Assembly (NCBI GenBank): GCA_039566865.1
Contig: CM076943.1
Coordinates: 48,386,124-48,450,123 of the forward strand
Source: Aurelia coerulea
Lineage: Eukaryota > Cnidaria > Scyphozoa > Semaeostomeae > Ulmaridae
Length of the DNA: 64,000 nucleotides
Direction: 5' to 3'
The notes below the pieces were generated by a model. It made no database searches and had not been told where the DNA came from. It was given only the letters and a program-made list of their open reading frames with translations. This document shows positions 11,001-26,000 of the stretch, piece by piece. Numbering within the stretch: position 1 is the first letter of the stretch; the number at the start of each line of letters is the position of its first letter. The position numbers were made by a program, and so were the translations under genes.

Positions 11001-14000
11001 ACTGTCTTCAATCTTCATGTTTACTTCCTGTTCCCTGGTGAACATTTCAAAATGAGATTTGAAGCCTTTCCAATATTTGGGAATTATTAGGTATTGTACT
11101 TTCCCAGTAATATGATACAAGAAACAAATGAAAATAGAATTTGGTTTTCTCTTACAGGATTTAACAGTTTTTCCCTTGTTACAGGTTTATTTTTGTTGTT
11201 GTTTCTTTTAAAAATTTTAAATTAATGTTATGGGTCAACAATTTCTTTTGATAATGTGCAAAACTTCTTCTCATGTTAATGTGTACAAGGGGTGTACTGT
11301 ATATGCCTAACAATTGGCCTTTTCTTCGTAAGAAATATTTTAAAAACTGTGAAAACTAATGCTGACAATAATGAAAATAATAATTTCATATATATTTTTT
11401 CTTTTCATAAATTGGTTGTTTTTTTCTTTATTTTACAGACAAACTTGGACCAGCTGGAAGATGGTTGAGACATCGCTTGTTATCAAGTATCCTAATTGGG
11501 ACTCCTGTTTTAGTTGCAGTGCAGGTATGTTGAGTCAAATCTTGTCTCATGTCCTCATTTATTATTCATTTACATCTAACTTGCAAGGATAATTTTTGAG
11601 AAGTTGATCAGTCTGATTGATGATAGGAATGTTGAAGTGTGTTCTTAATGTCACAATGACTTACACAGATGAAGGTGAAATGTGTTTGTGTTTCATTGGC
11701 TTGCAGGAAGACACAAAGAAGTACACATGTGTGCTTAGTCAACTCTTAACTCAGAACAACAATAATGATAAAACAATACTTCATGCATTGTAACAAAGTG
11801 GTGTAATGGGAAATGGGAAAAACCTGACCCTGAAATTCAACAATCCTGCTCTGTGAATGTTTTCAAAAAACAACTATTAAGTCTCATTTGTCCACCCTCT
11901 AAACCAGTCTATGGCATTCCAACCCAAACTTTTATCTATTTTAACACAGCTACGTGTTGGACTCGGTAAGCTAAGTCTTCACAAATTCAAACAACTTTTG
12001 GGATACTCTAAATCCTTTGCACCTCATAAATGATGGTATTGAGGATACAGAGCACTTTTTGCTGCTCTGCCATGCTTATGATATACTGTACACAGACATT
12101 ATCTTCTCGGCAGTGTAAATGCAATATTGCTACCTCACGGCACGGCCTATCAAACCTTTCAAATAAAGAACTACTGCAAATACTCCTTTATGACCACGAA
12201 CTATTACCTTTTGATTCAAAGACAACAATTCTTGAGGCAACATTGAAATACATTAACGCCTCAGAACGGTTCCAATAAATTACTAAAACCAGCATGGGTG
12301 TTGGGTCTTTGGGGGGGATTGTGCAGGTTTGTGTGGTCTTTTCTGGGGATCTGATGCTCGTGGTCTAACTCTCTAGTGTAAAATGTTCTTTCTTTATGTT
12401 TAGAGTGGTGTCATCCATTATGCCCAGGTTGCCATTAGCTTGTAAACTAGCTACTTGGTTTGTTCATTATACTTTTTGAGGATCAAATTCAAAAATTGTT
12501 ACAACATGGGCATAATCGGGACACCACTGTAGTTATTTTCGTAATATTTTGTGATATTTGTGTCTCTATATGTTATGTTTCGGTTTTAGGGTTGTTGTGG
12601 ATTTCCATGCTCCCTTTGCCATTGTTTTGTAATGTTGTAATTATTTGTTATGGTGAATTTTATGAGAATACAGAAAAAAGGTGGTGTAATCCTCTGACTT
12701 TGCTGCAATCCTGGTTTAATAAGATGTGTTCTTAATTCCTTGACAACTTTAGGCAGGTAAAGGTGTAATGATGTGTAATCCTCTGACTTTGCTGCAAGCC
12801 TGGCGATGCTTAGTAGAGGCAATCTATAAATAGGACAAAAGAAACGCCTACACCCGTAATTGCTCCCATAGTGAAAACATACGCACGCACGTGTCGAAAT
12901 CATAAAATACAATAGGCTAATTTAGACCTGCATATGCAGCCTTTGACTTAGCTATTTATCTCCGTCAACTAACTTTAATTCCTTGACAACTTTAGGCAGG
13001 TAAAGGGGTAATGGTGTGTAATCCTCTTACTTTGCTGCAAGAACGGTAATGAGCAACAATAAGTATATACATGTACTCTTCAGTGCATTCCCCCTCGTTT
13101 AAAGGCACACTATCTCTTAGATGAATGAAAGAAATCGATAAAGATCTCTATTGAATATTCCACAAATTTACGCTAATTTCCTTTATTCAACGAAGGCAGG
13201 ATCATTCATGCGTAATTTTCATGACCATGAAAATTATGCATGCATGACTTTGCTTTCTTTGGATGAAGCAAATTATCAAGGGGACTGTGTGCCTTTAACG
13301 ATTTTTGAAAATCATCTACCCAGGACATCCTTATGTCAGACCCCCCCCCAATTCATTTATTTCAAACTTCTTGAACTGTGAAACATGCCAAGTCACCTTT
13401 CCTGAAAGTATGTCCAAGCACACTGATTGACAATGGTTCATGTCAAGCCATGTAAAAAATTCCTTTGAATTTCTCCACTTGTAGATCTGATAACGCACTT
13501 CAATGGTGGTCAAGTATTCTTAAGTCATGATGACAAACACTGTAGTTCTGGATCTGTTCTGGGTCAAAGTTATTGAAACATTGCAAAAAAGATGAGAAAC
13601 GAGGCTGTGCCTGAAACATAACAATTTATTCTTGTTAAAGGGGGATAAAACCCAGCAGCCTTTGCCATCGTTTGTTTTTGTGAATTTCGTCCAGTCAGTT
13701 GTTCTGGAAGCTGTGCAGAGCAAGTCGCTGATTTCGCGCAAAGCATGCTGGTCTTTGTACTCCCTTTAATGTTTGTCTGGAGATAAAACAGCCTGCATGA
13801 TTTACAATCATTTATTATTCTTAATTCCTTGAGAAATGATACATTTTTGTCCTTCAGTTCATTCAATCAATTCATTTCAAAGCCCCTGTGCACAACCACA
13901 TTAATCTATTCTACATAAAGGATGAATTTAATCTGAAAAATTATCGTACACATACTGGGTGAGTCAGAAACAAGTTTCAGCTTTGAAAAATCCACACAAT

Positions 14001-17000
14001 TTAGTTTTGATGCTCGTCTGGTAAGATTCCAGAAAAAGAATGAAAGAGTCATTTGGAATAGTCTAGAATTACTATTAATAGCTTCCTTGGATGACACAAC
14101 TGTCAATGGACAGAGCATAATCCAAGCACTGTTTCTCTTATTCTTGTTTTCTCTTTCATCCTATCTTCTTTCCATCATCCTTCTTTCTTCTCCTTTATCT
14201 GTCTTTCCTTTTCCTTTCATTTACTCTTTCCTCCCTTTCTCGTTTCCTTTCTTTTCTTCCTTCCTTTCCACTTTCTCTCTCCCATTTTCTTCCTTCAATG
14301 CAAGCAAGCTTCCGACGAAGCTGCTTCTTGGCTTCATGCATTTTTTCCACCTCTGATCTGCGCGTTCATGATAGCATAGGACTCAAATCTTTGCAACGTC
14401 GATTGCCGGATCCGAAGATCTCTAATAGCAAGGACTCAAATCTTTCAAATCTCTGGGTGTAAAATTCTATTCCATTTTTCTTTGAATTGAATGGCTTGAA
14501 AAGACCTTCTGGTACTTTGCTGTAAATCTGCCGTGGAAATTTTTCGGTATCTTGATATTTTTCAAAATGGCGGCAATTTAATTATTTTTGAAAAAATTGA
14601 TGAAAAATTTCGAAAAACTTTAAATCATCGTAAATCCTAAACAAATACAGGGAAAATGATATAATCTTCAAGGAAAGCATAGTTTAGGAAGGTCTACAAT
14701 ATGGTGGCAAGCAGAAATCTGTAGCTTTTCTAGTTTAGGATTTAGAAATTTAATGACGTCATAGCCTCAAATTTGATAAATGCCGCCATTTTGAAACTAA
14801 TCAAGATATCAATAAATTTCCACGGCAGATTTACAACAACAAACGCTAAGTTCCTTCCAAGCCATTTATTTCAAAGAAAATTGTAATATAATTTTACACC
14901 GACCTTTTTAAAGATTTGAGCCCTATATTTGTCATGATTACTCTCCACAACAAACCTTTCCTACAGACCATTTCGAAGCATTTCGAAAATTTAAAAGGAG
15001 ACTTGGGGAAAGTGGTTTGTTCTGGTAAATGGCGGACACAGAGCTTCTACGAATGATAGATTTCCCTCCACAAAACTGTTAGTTTTAAATTCATGGTTGA
15101 AAATAAGAAACCATTGTTACATCTTACATCTTACATCTTTAGATTACATCTTTGACCTAACAAGTTTACTACGTTTGCTTGAGATGGGATCAGATGCGAA
15201 AGCCCTTATTTTTAAATTGATTTTCAAATATATGAGTCAAGCTTGGTATAATCGTTCCGTACGCTGTAAAAAACTGTTTACCAGCTGTTCAGTTCTCTCA
15301 AAATAGGCACCCTGTAGAAACGCCCTATTTCAGAGCAACAGTTTCATCACATCTTGAACTGTGAGGGTCTTGTTTTTTTACACTTCAAAGCATCTGTCGA
15401 TGAGATTTTAATGATTTTTTTCATATGACGGGATCTTCAAAGTAGGCACTCTGTGGAAATGCCTTGTTTGAAATCTATTTTAACTAGTGAGCAGAAAAAA
15501 TTTCAGCAGAAGCAAACTCAGAAAATTTTACTCCTCTTCAAACCTTCTAAACTTATTTTTTACCAGTAAAGGATGGGACTATTTTTAGTTTGATCCTAAT
15601 TTATCTTAATTTGAGCTACAGTTTTATCACATCTTGAACTGTGAGGGTCTTGTTTTTTTTTACATTTTGAAGCATCTGTCGAAGCATCGTTCTGCCCACA
15701 AGAGATTCTGAAAATGATGTTTTTCACAAACCATGTTTTGAGATTTTTTCTTCAATCTATAGCACACAATACCCATTGGCCTATTGGGAGGAGGCTGGAA
15801 CTAGATTTGAGAGTAGCGAGGAAACAGCGATATTTTCAAAAGAAGTCTCCTGGAATTCCATAAAGAAAAGAATTCTACCGGGTGTCCCAAAAAATGTATA
15901 CAGATTTGGTTGACTCCAGGGATGTGAATTTAACTTTAACCAATGGCTAATCACTCTCAAAAAGTTAATCGATAGTTAACTTGAACAAAGATATCTCGTG
16001 TGTTGGTATTGGTGCTTTGAGAGCAGAAATATCAATCTTGAAAGCTCTGATTTGCGTCCACTTCCAAACCAGAGCTTTGGCCTTTTGGGCTTAGTAAACT
16101 CCTGAAGCACATCGAGATTAATGACAAGTTTAGAAACTTCCCATTGGCTGACTAGGGGGTGACTTCTGGAAAACAGAATAACAATTTTGTTCAAATTTTA
16201 TCAAGGCTATTGTTGATTTATACGCTATGCCCTAAGAAATTGCTTAGGCCAAAAGGCTAAAGCTCTGGTTTGCAGGAAGAGGCAAATTTGAGCTTTCAAG
16301 ATTAACATGTCTGTTCTCAAAGTACCAGACCAGTATCGACAAACGAGATATCTATGTTCAAGTTAACTATCGAGGAACATTTTTCAGAGTGATTACACAT
16401 TCTTTGAAGCTAAATTCACAGCGCTGGAGTCAATCAAATCCATATACATTTTTATGGGACACCTGGTAGTTTCGTAGTTGAATTTTCCTCTTAGCCCGTT
16501 TTTTCCTCTTTTTTATATTCTGCCATTTTGAGACAATATAAAAAGAGGAAAAACGGGCTAAGCGGAAAATTCAACTGGCATGATTGTTTAAACTTGAGGA
16601 ACATAGGTGGAATACAATTTCAAAAATTCTTTTCTTGATGGAATTCCAGGAGACTTCTTTTGAAAATATTGCTGTTTCCTCGCTACTCTCAAATCTAGTT
16701 TCAGCCTCATCCCAATAGGCCAATGGGCCTTTAGATTGCCGGAAAACGTCCATTTTTGGAGAATTTGCTATCTTGAAATCTATTCTTGAAGATGCAAAAT
16801 GGCTTGGTCTTGAACAGGCATAAATCCTTTGTTTACAACATTTGCCCATGTGTGTTCAGTGCTTGAAAAATTTTAGATTGATACATAAGAAATGTTTTGG
16901 AAATCATGCTCGTGTCGCCGGCCGGGCCTATAGCAAGGACAGGTTTTGTAAGACAATACAATCAGTTGCTTTTGATTGACACCGTAATTCAAAGCGATTA

Positions 17001-20000
17001 GCGATCACAGACAAAAGAAATTCCCTCAACCAGCAATTCAAAACAAACAAAGCCGCAAAGTTTCTCTGAAACCCAGGTAGCTAGCTCGCTCATTGTGCAT
17101 TCCAGAAATTGTTTTTTAGAACAAACATGAGCATATATCGAAAGCAGAAAGATACATCTACACATCTACCTTGGGCATTTAATTTATTTGGTTCAGAAGC
17201 TGAACAGTAAGTGTTTTAATTACACATAAAAAAAGAGAATTGAGTCGCCTCCCAATCGGTTTTTGAACCAAACAAATAAAATGCCCGTGGCAGATGTTTA
17301 GATATATCCTTCTTCTTTTGATATATGCTCACACAACGAGGGCACTAGCTACCTGGGTTTTTGAGAAACTTTTGCGGCCTTGTTTGTTTTGAATTATTGG
17401 TTGAGGGAATTTACTTTGTCTGCGATCGCTAATCGCTTTGAATTAAGGTGTCAACAAAAGCAAATCATGCAATTGTCTTACCAAATCTGTCCTTGTTCGG
17501 GGCTACAGTATATTCATTATTTTGTTAAAGTCCGTCTCAAATTAATGTCAGCTGAGATTTGCGATAACGCAAAATTCCTTTGCAAAACACTTCAATTGTT
17601 GTTATTCCCGGGTATTTGCAGGTGACAGAAAATAGTCCTCCTTATTGGATCTTGATCCTACTGTATTGGTTTCCACAATTAATCATTTTGAACCGTCTGT
17701 CTAAATGACTTTTTTTTTGTTCAAGGTACGGCGGCATCCTTTAGCAACAAGGATCCTTAAAGTCGCAAGTCTGTTTGGAACAGAAGAGTTCTATGGTGTC
17801 CTGGTTTGCGTTTTAACATGGTAAGGCTGCCGAAAATTTAAATGCACATTTGTTTTTTCCTAATTGGATTTTCCTGACCATGAACAATACAGTTTTTCAG
17901 TATTCATATTGTGAAAAACTGAATGAAATTTGATCTTAGCCATTTTTAATCTTTTCTCGCAAAACTTCCAAACACTGATAGCTTGATACCAATTTTGTGA
18001 AATTCACATTACTCTGGGTATCCTCGGGAAAATTCGATATCCATCCGCAATTGTGTTGTGAATCGTGTAAATCTTGCCTTTTATTATTATTATTTATTAA
18101 ACATCTATTTAAACTAGGCTAAAAAAATGAATAGCTAAATTACAGCTAATCAAGGCGTGCCTTTTTCTCGCAACGTGATGTTAGGCTTCCCATAAACAAT
18201 TCTTTATCGAGCAATGTTTTTTGACCTGGTCTTTTTATTTCTCTAACTTTTTGGACACCCTGGCTTCTTGCAAATGAGTAAACACATCTCTTTCATTTGT
18301 CAAACCAAGGATTGTGTCGAATGAATGTTTCTCTTTACTGAAAGCACATCAAAATTGAAATTAAAGAATTGATCAGTGAAACTGAAATCGAGGTTTTTTG
18401 TTGAATATTCTAGCTGTTCAAAATTAATCCAAAAAAGGTGACTGATTTCTTAAGCATACAGATTTTATCCTTGTTGGAGAGCGTTTTAACTCTGTCAACC
18501 TTCCTTATGTATTATGCTCTGATAGTATTGATATTCTTTATAACTGGTGTAACAACGAATAGTTTCATTTTGACCCTCTCCAGGATGACATGATGAAAAA
18601 CAACATCGTTGATGTCATATTAAATTGACAAGTAGACAATTGACAATTAGAGAGTATTGATATATGCCTTTAAAGCTCATTAATGCCCCGGGGGGGGGGG
18701 GTATTTAATTTGGATGCTCCAGAGGGGGCTTAACGGAGAGGGGACTCATTAGAGAGGGGGGCTTGTTCACAAAATCAAAAGACCAGGATATATTTGATAG
18801 CTTTTTCAATATTTGGCAGATTCAACATACAATTTTACTAGTCAAATGCACGAATTCGACATAGTTTTATCCCCAACCATATCAACATTAACATACTAAC
18901 TTAACATACATAATAAAGTAAAAATCCTTGGTAGCCTCTGGAATTTGATATAAATGGAGGGGTGGACTTAATAGAGAGGGAGGGGCTTATTTTGAAATCT
19001 TGGCTCAGAGAGGAGGGTGCTTTTTAGAGAGAGTTGCGCTCAACAATAGAGAGGGGGCTAAATAGACCTTTTACGGTACCCTGCATTTGCAAGATTATAG
19101 TCTCATTTTCTCTTGTATATTGTGATTAGGTTGGTCGATGTAAGACTTGCAAGGTTATGTTGTATCCTCATGGCAGTTGGATTCTATTCTGCCAATTTTC
19201 TCAAGGTTTGTCAAGCATATTTTACTTTACTTCATTTTTCAGACGATGTGTCAATTTTTGTACCACAGTTTGCCTGTTAGAAATTTCTACCAGCATCATA
19301 AAAACGTGAATTTGAATCCAGTTTTTGTCTTGAATTTGCCATCAGAAACATCGTTGCAATTTCTTGATGTGGAAGAAATTAATTTGTAAAAGTCATTACA
19401 CTCTCTTTTTTATAAGAATATTGTTTATAAGAATATTCATGCTCAGAATTATGCAAATCTTAAGAATATCATAAGAATATTGCTCAGGCTCAGCTCGCCA
19501 TATTTGTGTCTCATTTTCTCAGCAGTTGCCTGTTTTTTGATGTCCATAACAGAGAATCGTATGACTGATGTATCTCATTTTTTTAAAAGCATGTATGTTT
19601 GAAACTTTTTGATTGTTAAGAACATTCTTATTGTTATAATTGCTTAAATTTTTATTTTGTTCGACTATTTCCTCGTGATGACATGACATTTCTTTTACCT
19701 ATATTCCCCTGAAACCATATCAAATTTGAAAAAAATTAGAACACTTTAAAAATATGTTAAGGCTCATCGTACGGTTCTGCTCGGGGCTCACTGAGACTAC
19801 AATCAAGAAGATACATTTACTTATTTTTATGTAAGGTAAGTAAATTTGCGATTAACTTATCTTATTCTTATGCTGAACGCTTTTATTAAATGCTTACATA
19901 TTAAGTTATTCTTTGCTATAGAACAGTTTGTGCCTGCCAAGACCACCAAGCCCTCCAGTTCAACCAATTGAAGCTTCCTTTAATACATGGTTTGTTCCGT

Positions 20001-23000
20001 ACTATGCTCCTACACATCTTCTCTCTCACCTGCCAGATAAACGGAGGGGTTAGATCAACCCTATAGTGGTTGGGCCATCTGCCGCGTCCTATTTTGGTTT
20101 AGGGGTGGGGGGACCCCACCTCCTACCTATAACTCTTGACTGATGCAACCAGATTGGTATTCTTCTCCTTGCAGAATTTTTGGAAATATCTATAAGGGGT
20201 AGGGGGCAAAATCTCCCCAACCAAAATAGGGTTAGAAGATGCAACAGGTTCATCAGAATGAATGGTTGTTTGCGGGCTTTGAAGCATGTGCCGTGGATTA
20301 AAGTCTGTAACAAATTGGATGTCACGTGAAAATTTCCGCGAATATAAACAATGAAGTAGTTTTACATGAGCAATTTCATGTTATCGTAACTCTTCTGTAA
20401 CGTGAAAATTTCCGCGAATAAAAACAATTCAAGTGTTTTGCTTTTGCATGAGTGATTTTGCGTATCGCAAATCTTATTTGACAAGACAGGCTTCAATTGT
20501 GGCAATTTGCAAATAGTAAACAGTACGGGACTAGCTCTTAATTCTTCACATGCTATTGATATTTTCGTGGCCTAAACTTTATGGTCTATGATATTTCGTA
20601 GTGGCCTAACTTTGTTGAAATTGCGTATCTTTAGTTCAGACTTTTTGGCATACCAAACTGAAGTGATTGGTCCAGTTAGGATGTGAACTGCCTTTTCGAG
20701 GGAAGTCACTACGGGGAAAGGGTTTGAAAATGCAAAGGGACGTTTATTTGGCAGATGAGAGTAAGTTCGTTTTAAATTACATGTTAGTTAAAAAGGTCGC
20801 TTCAGCATTGGTCGACCAAGTTTCTCTTGTTTCTGTATAATTTTGTCTCATTCTTCTAAATTCTGTCTTCCTATGAATTATCTGTTTTCTTGTGTTTTGA
20901 TAATTTTATGTTTGAATTTCAGGGCCCTGCCTAGTCATCATGCAGTCCTCGCTGTCATTGTTCCTTGGTATGTCATCAACATCTCTTTTGTTACAACGAT
21001 TAATGTTCAACAATATTTTTCATGAAAATGATGGGGCGTTTAACAAGTATATTTTGACGAAAGCAACTCAAATTGTTTTTGTCGAGGTTTTATAATGCAC
21101 GAGAAAGATTAGATTGGTTACATAAATTTAGTTTGTTAAAATCGTTCAATGCTCTCCATAGTTAAATAGAATTTTGTGATATAGCTGTTGTGGTGAAAAG
21201 TATCGTTTTACAGGAACTCTCTACTTTCCGCCAATGACAAGTAGTCCCTAAGGGATGCAAAATGAATAACAGCATTCTTTCCTTCTTTGCTCTAACACAA
21301 TTTCATGGATTTTATGTTTTGGTAGAGAAGCAGTATGATGGTTCATAACTTTGCAGGTGCATACGTATGCCTAAAGCTGAATGTTCAGGAATCAAGAATC
21401 TTGAATACAGGAATCAATTTCTAAAATCGCTCATAATAGATGATTGCGCTAAAGATGGCGGCGAGGAACTTTTTCCCAAAATGCATTGCCTTCTAATTAA
21501 TATTCTTTTACGATTCTATAAGAATTCGATTAAAGAACGCAGTGCATCTTGGTAAAAAATTCCTCGCCGCCATCTTTAGCGCAATCGTCTATTATGGAGC
21601 GAAAAGTCTGATTTTGACCAACAAGATGTCAGATCGAAGTTTGCCTTTCTCCTATAAGATGAATTTTTAAGCAAACACGTTTTTGATGCAGCCAATTTTA
21701 TCAATTAAAGTTGGCAAAGGCTCTTCTTTGTCTCACCTGATATATATTTTGCTTTCTCTTTCGCCGATATTTTCTATTGTGTAATTTCCAGTGTATAGTG
21801 TGTGTAGGAAACACTGCTAAAACATAAACAAAATAATCGATTACATTACCAACTTTTTACCTAGAAATTCAAGAGAGATAAATACACACCCAAGAATAGG
21901 GAATATTCTTGCAAAAGACCGAAAATTTTATGAAAATGTAGTACCTACAGTACTTTTAGTTTTTTTAAATCATAAGTTTTGTACACATTTTACTTCTATT
22001 CGATTTAGATCAGTTAACTTTATATATATGGTATATATTGTTAGCTATGTTAATACCGGGTGCGCCAAAGTAAACTATGCACGTTTGGCAGGCCATAATA
22101 AATCGTACACTGGACCGATTTTGAAGATTTATGACTTAATATTTAGCAGAAAGCCTGAATTAGATTCTAGGACTTTTTGCAAATTTTTCCGTTCTCTGTT
22201 TTTAGAGCTAGAAGCGAGTTTCTTAAAATGTTCGTTTTCGAAAACATTGAAGACGATCAAAAAACGTCGATCAAATTTTAAAAGATTCAACATGAGTGAA
22301 CAAAGAGAAAAACGTTTCAGGAGGATTTGGGGTTTAGTACGAACTCTCGTACAGCAGATTACAATTGGTCGATTTCTGAATCGCAAATCACCACGAACAA
22401 GTTCTCTCTTTATCCATTCATGTCGATCATTTAGAAACTTGATCGATGTTTTTCGAGTTTTCAGTGTTTTCGAGAACTAAGATTTTAGGAAACTCGCTTC
22501 TAGCTCTAAAAATTGAAAATGATAAAATTTGCAAAAAATCCCAGTATCTAATTCAGGCTTTCTGCTAACGATTAAGCCATAAATCATCAAAATCGATCCA
22601 GTGTACGATTTATTGTGGCCTGCCAAACGTGCATAGTTTATTTTGGCGCACCCGGTATAGAATTAAAATAAATAAACAACAGCAACAAAATTGGGCCACC
22701 TCACGTCCTCGTTTCCATCCATGGATGCTGCCAGGCACGGTTGCTAATCTTTGATTAATTTTATTAAATAAGATCTGATTTCAGGCAGCCCAGTCATTTT
22801 TATAATCCAATTGAATTTGTAACAAGATTATGGCATAACCTGTTCTGTGCTTGACTTAGCCTGTTAGCCAGACCCAATTTCAAAGGAAATAGTGGTCTGT
22901 TCAATACCGCCATAAAGCTTGTTCAAACCTCGTTTGAGAATTCCTCAGAATAATTTGCTGACTATTTGTAAAGAAACCATTTACCCAGGAAGCTCTTTGA

Positions 23001-26000
23001 AATTTTTCTGAAAAAGAATACTGCAATCTGAATGCGCCCTGATAACTCTTTGTTCCGCCTTGAATAGAAACTTAATCTCTGACCTAAGGGTCTAATCATG
23101 CAATTGATAAGCTGTCTCCCTTGCTGCACTAAAGTATTTCGCTCTTTGTTTCCCTGATAATATTTTGAGCTGCGAGATAATTATGCGCATACATTTTCCA
23201 CAAAACTTGGAAAACAGCCCGCTTGAAATAGAGGCTTTGAACAAGCTTTATGGCGGTATTGAACAGACCACTATTTCCTTTGAAATTGGGTCTGGCTAAC
23301 AGGCTATGCTTGACTATAATTTCAAATTTTCTTTTAGGTACATTTGGTTTTATTCGTACCTCCATTACAATCTTTCAACGATCCAGTACATCACCCTCTT
23401 CTGCTTCATCGTCAGCTGTAAGTTATTTTCTTAATATTTCTTGTTGGGGATACGAATCATCAAAGTTCAACGCAACGATTATCCCCCAAAAAGGAAACCT
23501 GTGATCATGCGCAGAAAGCATGTTTGATTTGTGCAAAGAATGTAGGCGGAGAATCGAACCACAATCCAAACAAGAATTAGCAAAGATACAAAGAGATTCT
23601 CGCGCATGGTAATGGGTTTCCCAGCTCTTGATCTGCTTAGAACTTTACCAGCATAACGAAAGGCTTAGACAAAAGGGGCAGTCCTCGGTATCCTCAACAA
23701 TTTCAGTTATTACAACCAGATTATCAGTAGAATCATTTTGTGGATCAGTAAAAAAACCTTACAGGCTGCAAACCAAACGTCGCGGTCAGAATGTTTTGAA
23801 ATGTCAATTTTTGGAGGCCAGATTTTCTTTGAAACTACCGGGTGACCAATAAATTTGAATTATTTGAAAAATCACTAAAATTTCCTCTTATTACGAATCT
23901 CGGCATTATTTTAATTGAATTTTTTTTATATTCAATATGTAAAATTTTCTTACAAACAAACTACTTAGCACACTACGTACGAGCTACTTTACTACACTAC
24001 AAGGACGATACCACGGAGTGCAGGAGACTATGACAACTCCGCAGTCATTAACATAGAGAACGTGTAACTAAACTAAAATCAAATGTACAGCTACGAAAAA
24101 TACACATGAACAATTTCTACTGATAAATACTAAGGTTCGTTTCACATTGTATGTCGAGCTAACTTTTGGCATTCAGGTCTTTTTCACAAGAATGGGTGAA
24201 CTGGAGATTCGATTTCTAATTGGAATGGATTTGTGCCCAATGAGCCTAACATCCAATGTGAAACAAACTTACAACAAAAGAAAGAGAAGCAAGGGGACTT
24301 GGTGACTATGAAATGTAAACAAACGCTGTGAATTTCCTTAGTTAAATCGACCAGTTTGGTGAATGAAATTTAGAGTCAATTCGAGTACATGTTATTAACG
24401 TCACTAGAAAAGTCTTTATCACCATACAGTAAAAGTTGTATCAGAGCGCTGTTTGAAAGACTGTTGATTTGAACAAATGGTCGCAATACTACCGAAATTC
24501 CCGCGAAAAGATCTCGTCGATGGATGTCAAATGAAGGGACAAGACAGATGAAATGATGGGAAATGGGCAAATTGTTGAACAGTTGTCATGGGGCTTCAAC
24601 CAAACTTTAAATTGAAGCCTCTGGATTGCGACTTTTTGTAAAGATTTGATGAAAGTTTCAGAATTAGCTTCGATTCAAGCAAATGGTTTTGAATCTTTAA
24701 TTTAATTTAATTTAATTGCTCAATGGGAAGTTCAGATACCTTGCTACCTTGTGAATAAAAAAAGCCCGGCGTTTGAGAAGCTACTGCTCCCTGAATATAC
24801 AAGCAATGATATTTTGCAATATCTCATTGAATAGTTAACATGTTCGATTATTTTTAGAATGTTTTCTGGCTGAAATTGGTCACTCCGTTCAGGTTTTACA
24901 AGGGATTTCCTAAAAGTAGTTTCTTCGAGAAGCCTTATAAAACCTGCAAAAATCGTGAGCAAGTTTCCCTAATATGTTTACCTTACAGCGATGACATGAG
25001 CACGCTTTAGCATGTACTATCCTCTTGGGAGAATGAAAAAGTTTCCCTCCTGGTATGAATAACTTATTCAGGGGGATTCTATTTTACCTTGATGACAAAA
25101 TACATGAATGCATGTAAGTGTCATAATTGCTCTGAAGGAAAACAAAGGGAAATATTGTTCGTCCTTCTCATTCCCTTTTGCAGGTTTTCGAAAGGGCTTT
25201 CCGCAGAAAATCTTCCATATCGATGGGAAGGAATGGCCTATTTAAGCCGGGTGAATTACTGAACCTAACTGAACATATCGGGAATAAAACAAGACAGTTT
25301 TCAATATTATTGCTTTGAATTTCAGGGAGCAGCATTTTTCAAACGCCGGGCCTTTTTTGTCGACGCACCTGGTATAATTCCACTTAAGCTTTTTTTTGTA
25401 TCTTATTATTTTAAAAATTACAACCATTTTGTTGTTATGATGTCATAAGATTGCTGAATCATAAAACTAGGCCTTAAAGATTTGACACAAATGCTGGCAA
25501 AAGGTGATATTTGCACACCTTACAAGGTTTATACCGGGTGCGCCAAAATAAACTATGCACGTTTGGCAGGTCACAATAAATCGTACACTGGATCGATTTT
25601 GAAGATTTATGACTTAATCTTTAGCAGAAAGCCTGAATTAAATTCTAGGACTTTTTGCAAATTTTTCCGTTTTCAGTTTTTAGAGCCAGAAGCGAGTTTC
25701 TTAAAATGTTCGTTTACGAAAAAATTGAAAATGATCAAAAAACGTCGATCAAATTTTAAAAGATCCAACATGAATGAACAAAGAAAAACGTTTTCAGGGG
25801 GATTTGGGGGGTTTAGTACGAACTCTCGTACAGCAGATTACAATTGGTCGATTTCTCAATCGCAAATCACCACGAACAAGTTCTCTCTTTCATGTCGATT
25901 CTTTAGAAAACTGGATCGATGTTTTTTGATCGTTTTCAGTATTTTTGAAGACTAAAATTTTAAGAAACTCGCTTCCAGCTCTAAAAACTGAAAATGAAAA

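Larger units (their letters stand above)
15773..16728. mobile_element. Outer palindrome enclosing foldback C1
   Basis: Left arm 15773-15876 (CCCATTGGCCTATTGGGAGG ... TCTCCTGGAATTCCAT) is mirrored at 16619-16728. The loop contains element C1 and a second hairpin. C1 interrupts this older foldback just inside its left arm. Confidence 0.75.

Noticed and set aside
14087..14356. 89-codon frame rich in S, F and L
   Set aside because: It translates a simple pyrimidine tract and is low complexity.
19922..20052. Exon 5 reading through to the in-frame TAG as an alternative gene end
   Set aside because: The product would lack PAP2 motifs 2 and 3. The GTTTGT donor at 19990 joins exactly in phase to exon 6.
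22028..22480. 150-codon frame as a gene (and the similar 157-codon frame at 25482-25955)
   Set aside because: Both lie in the arms of TA-flanked foldbacks A1 and A2 and extend into the opposite arm. There is no known domain.
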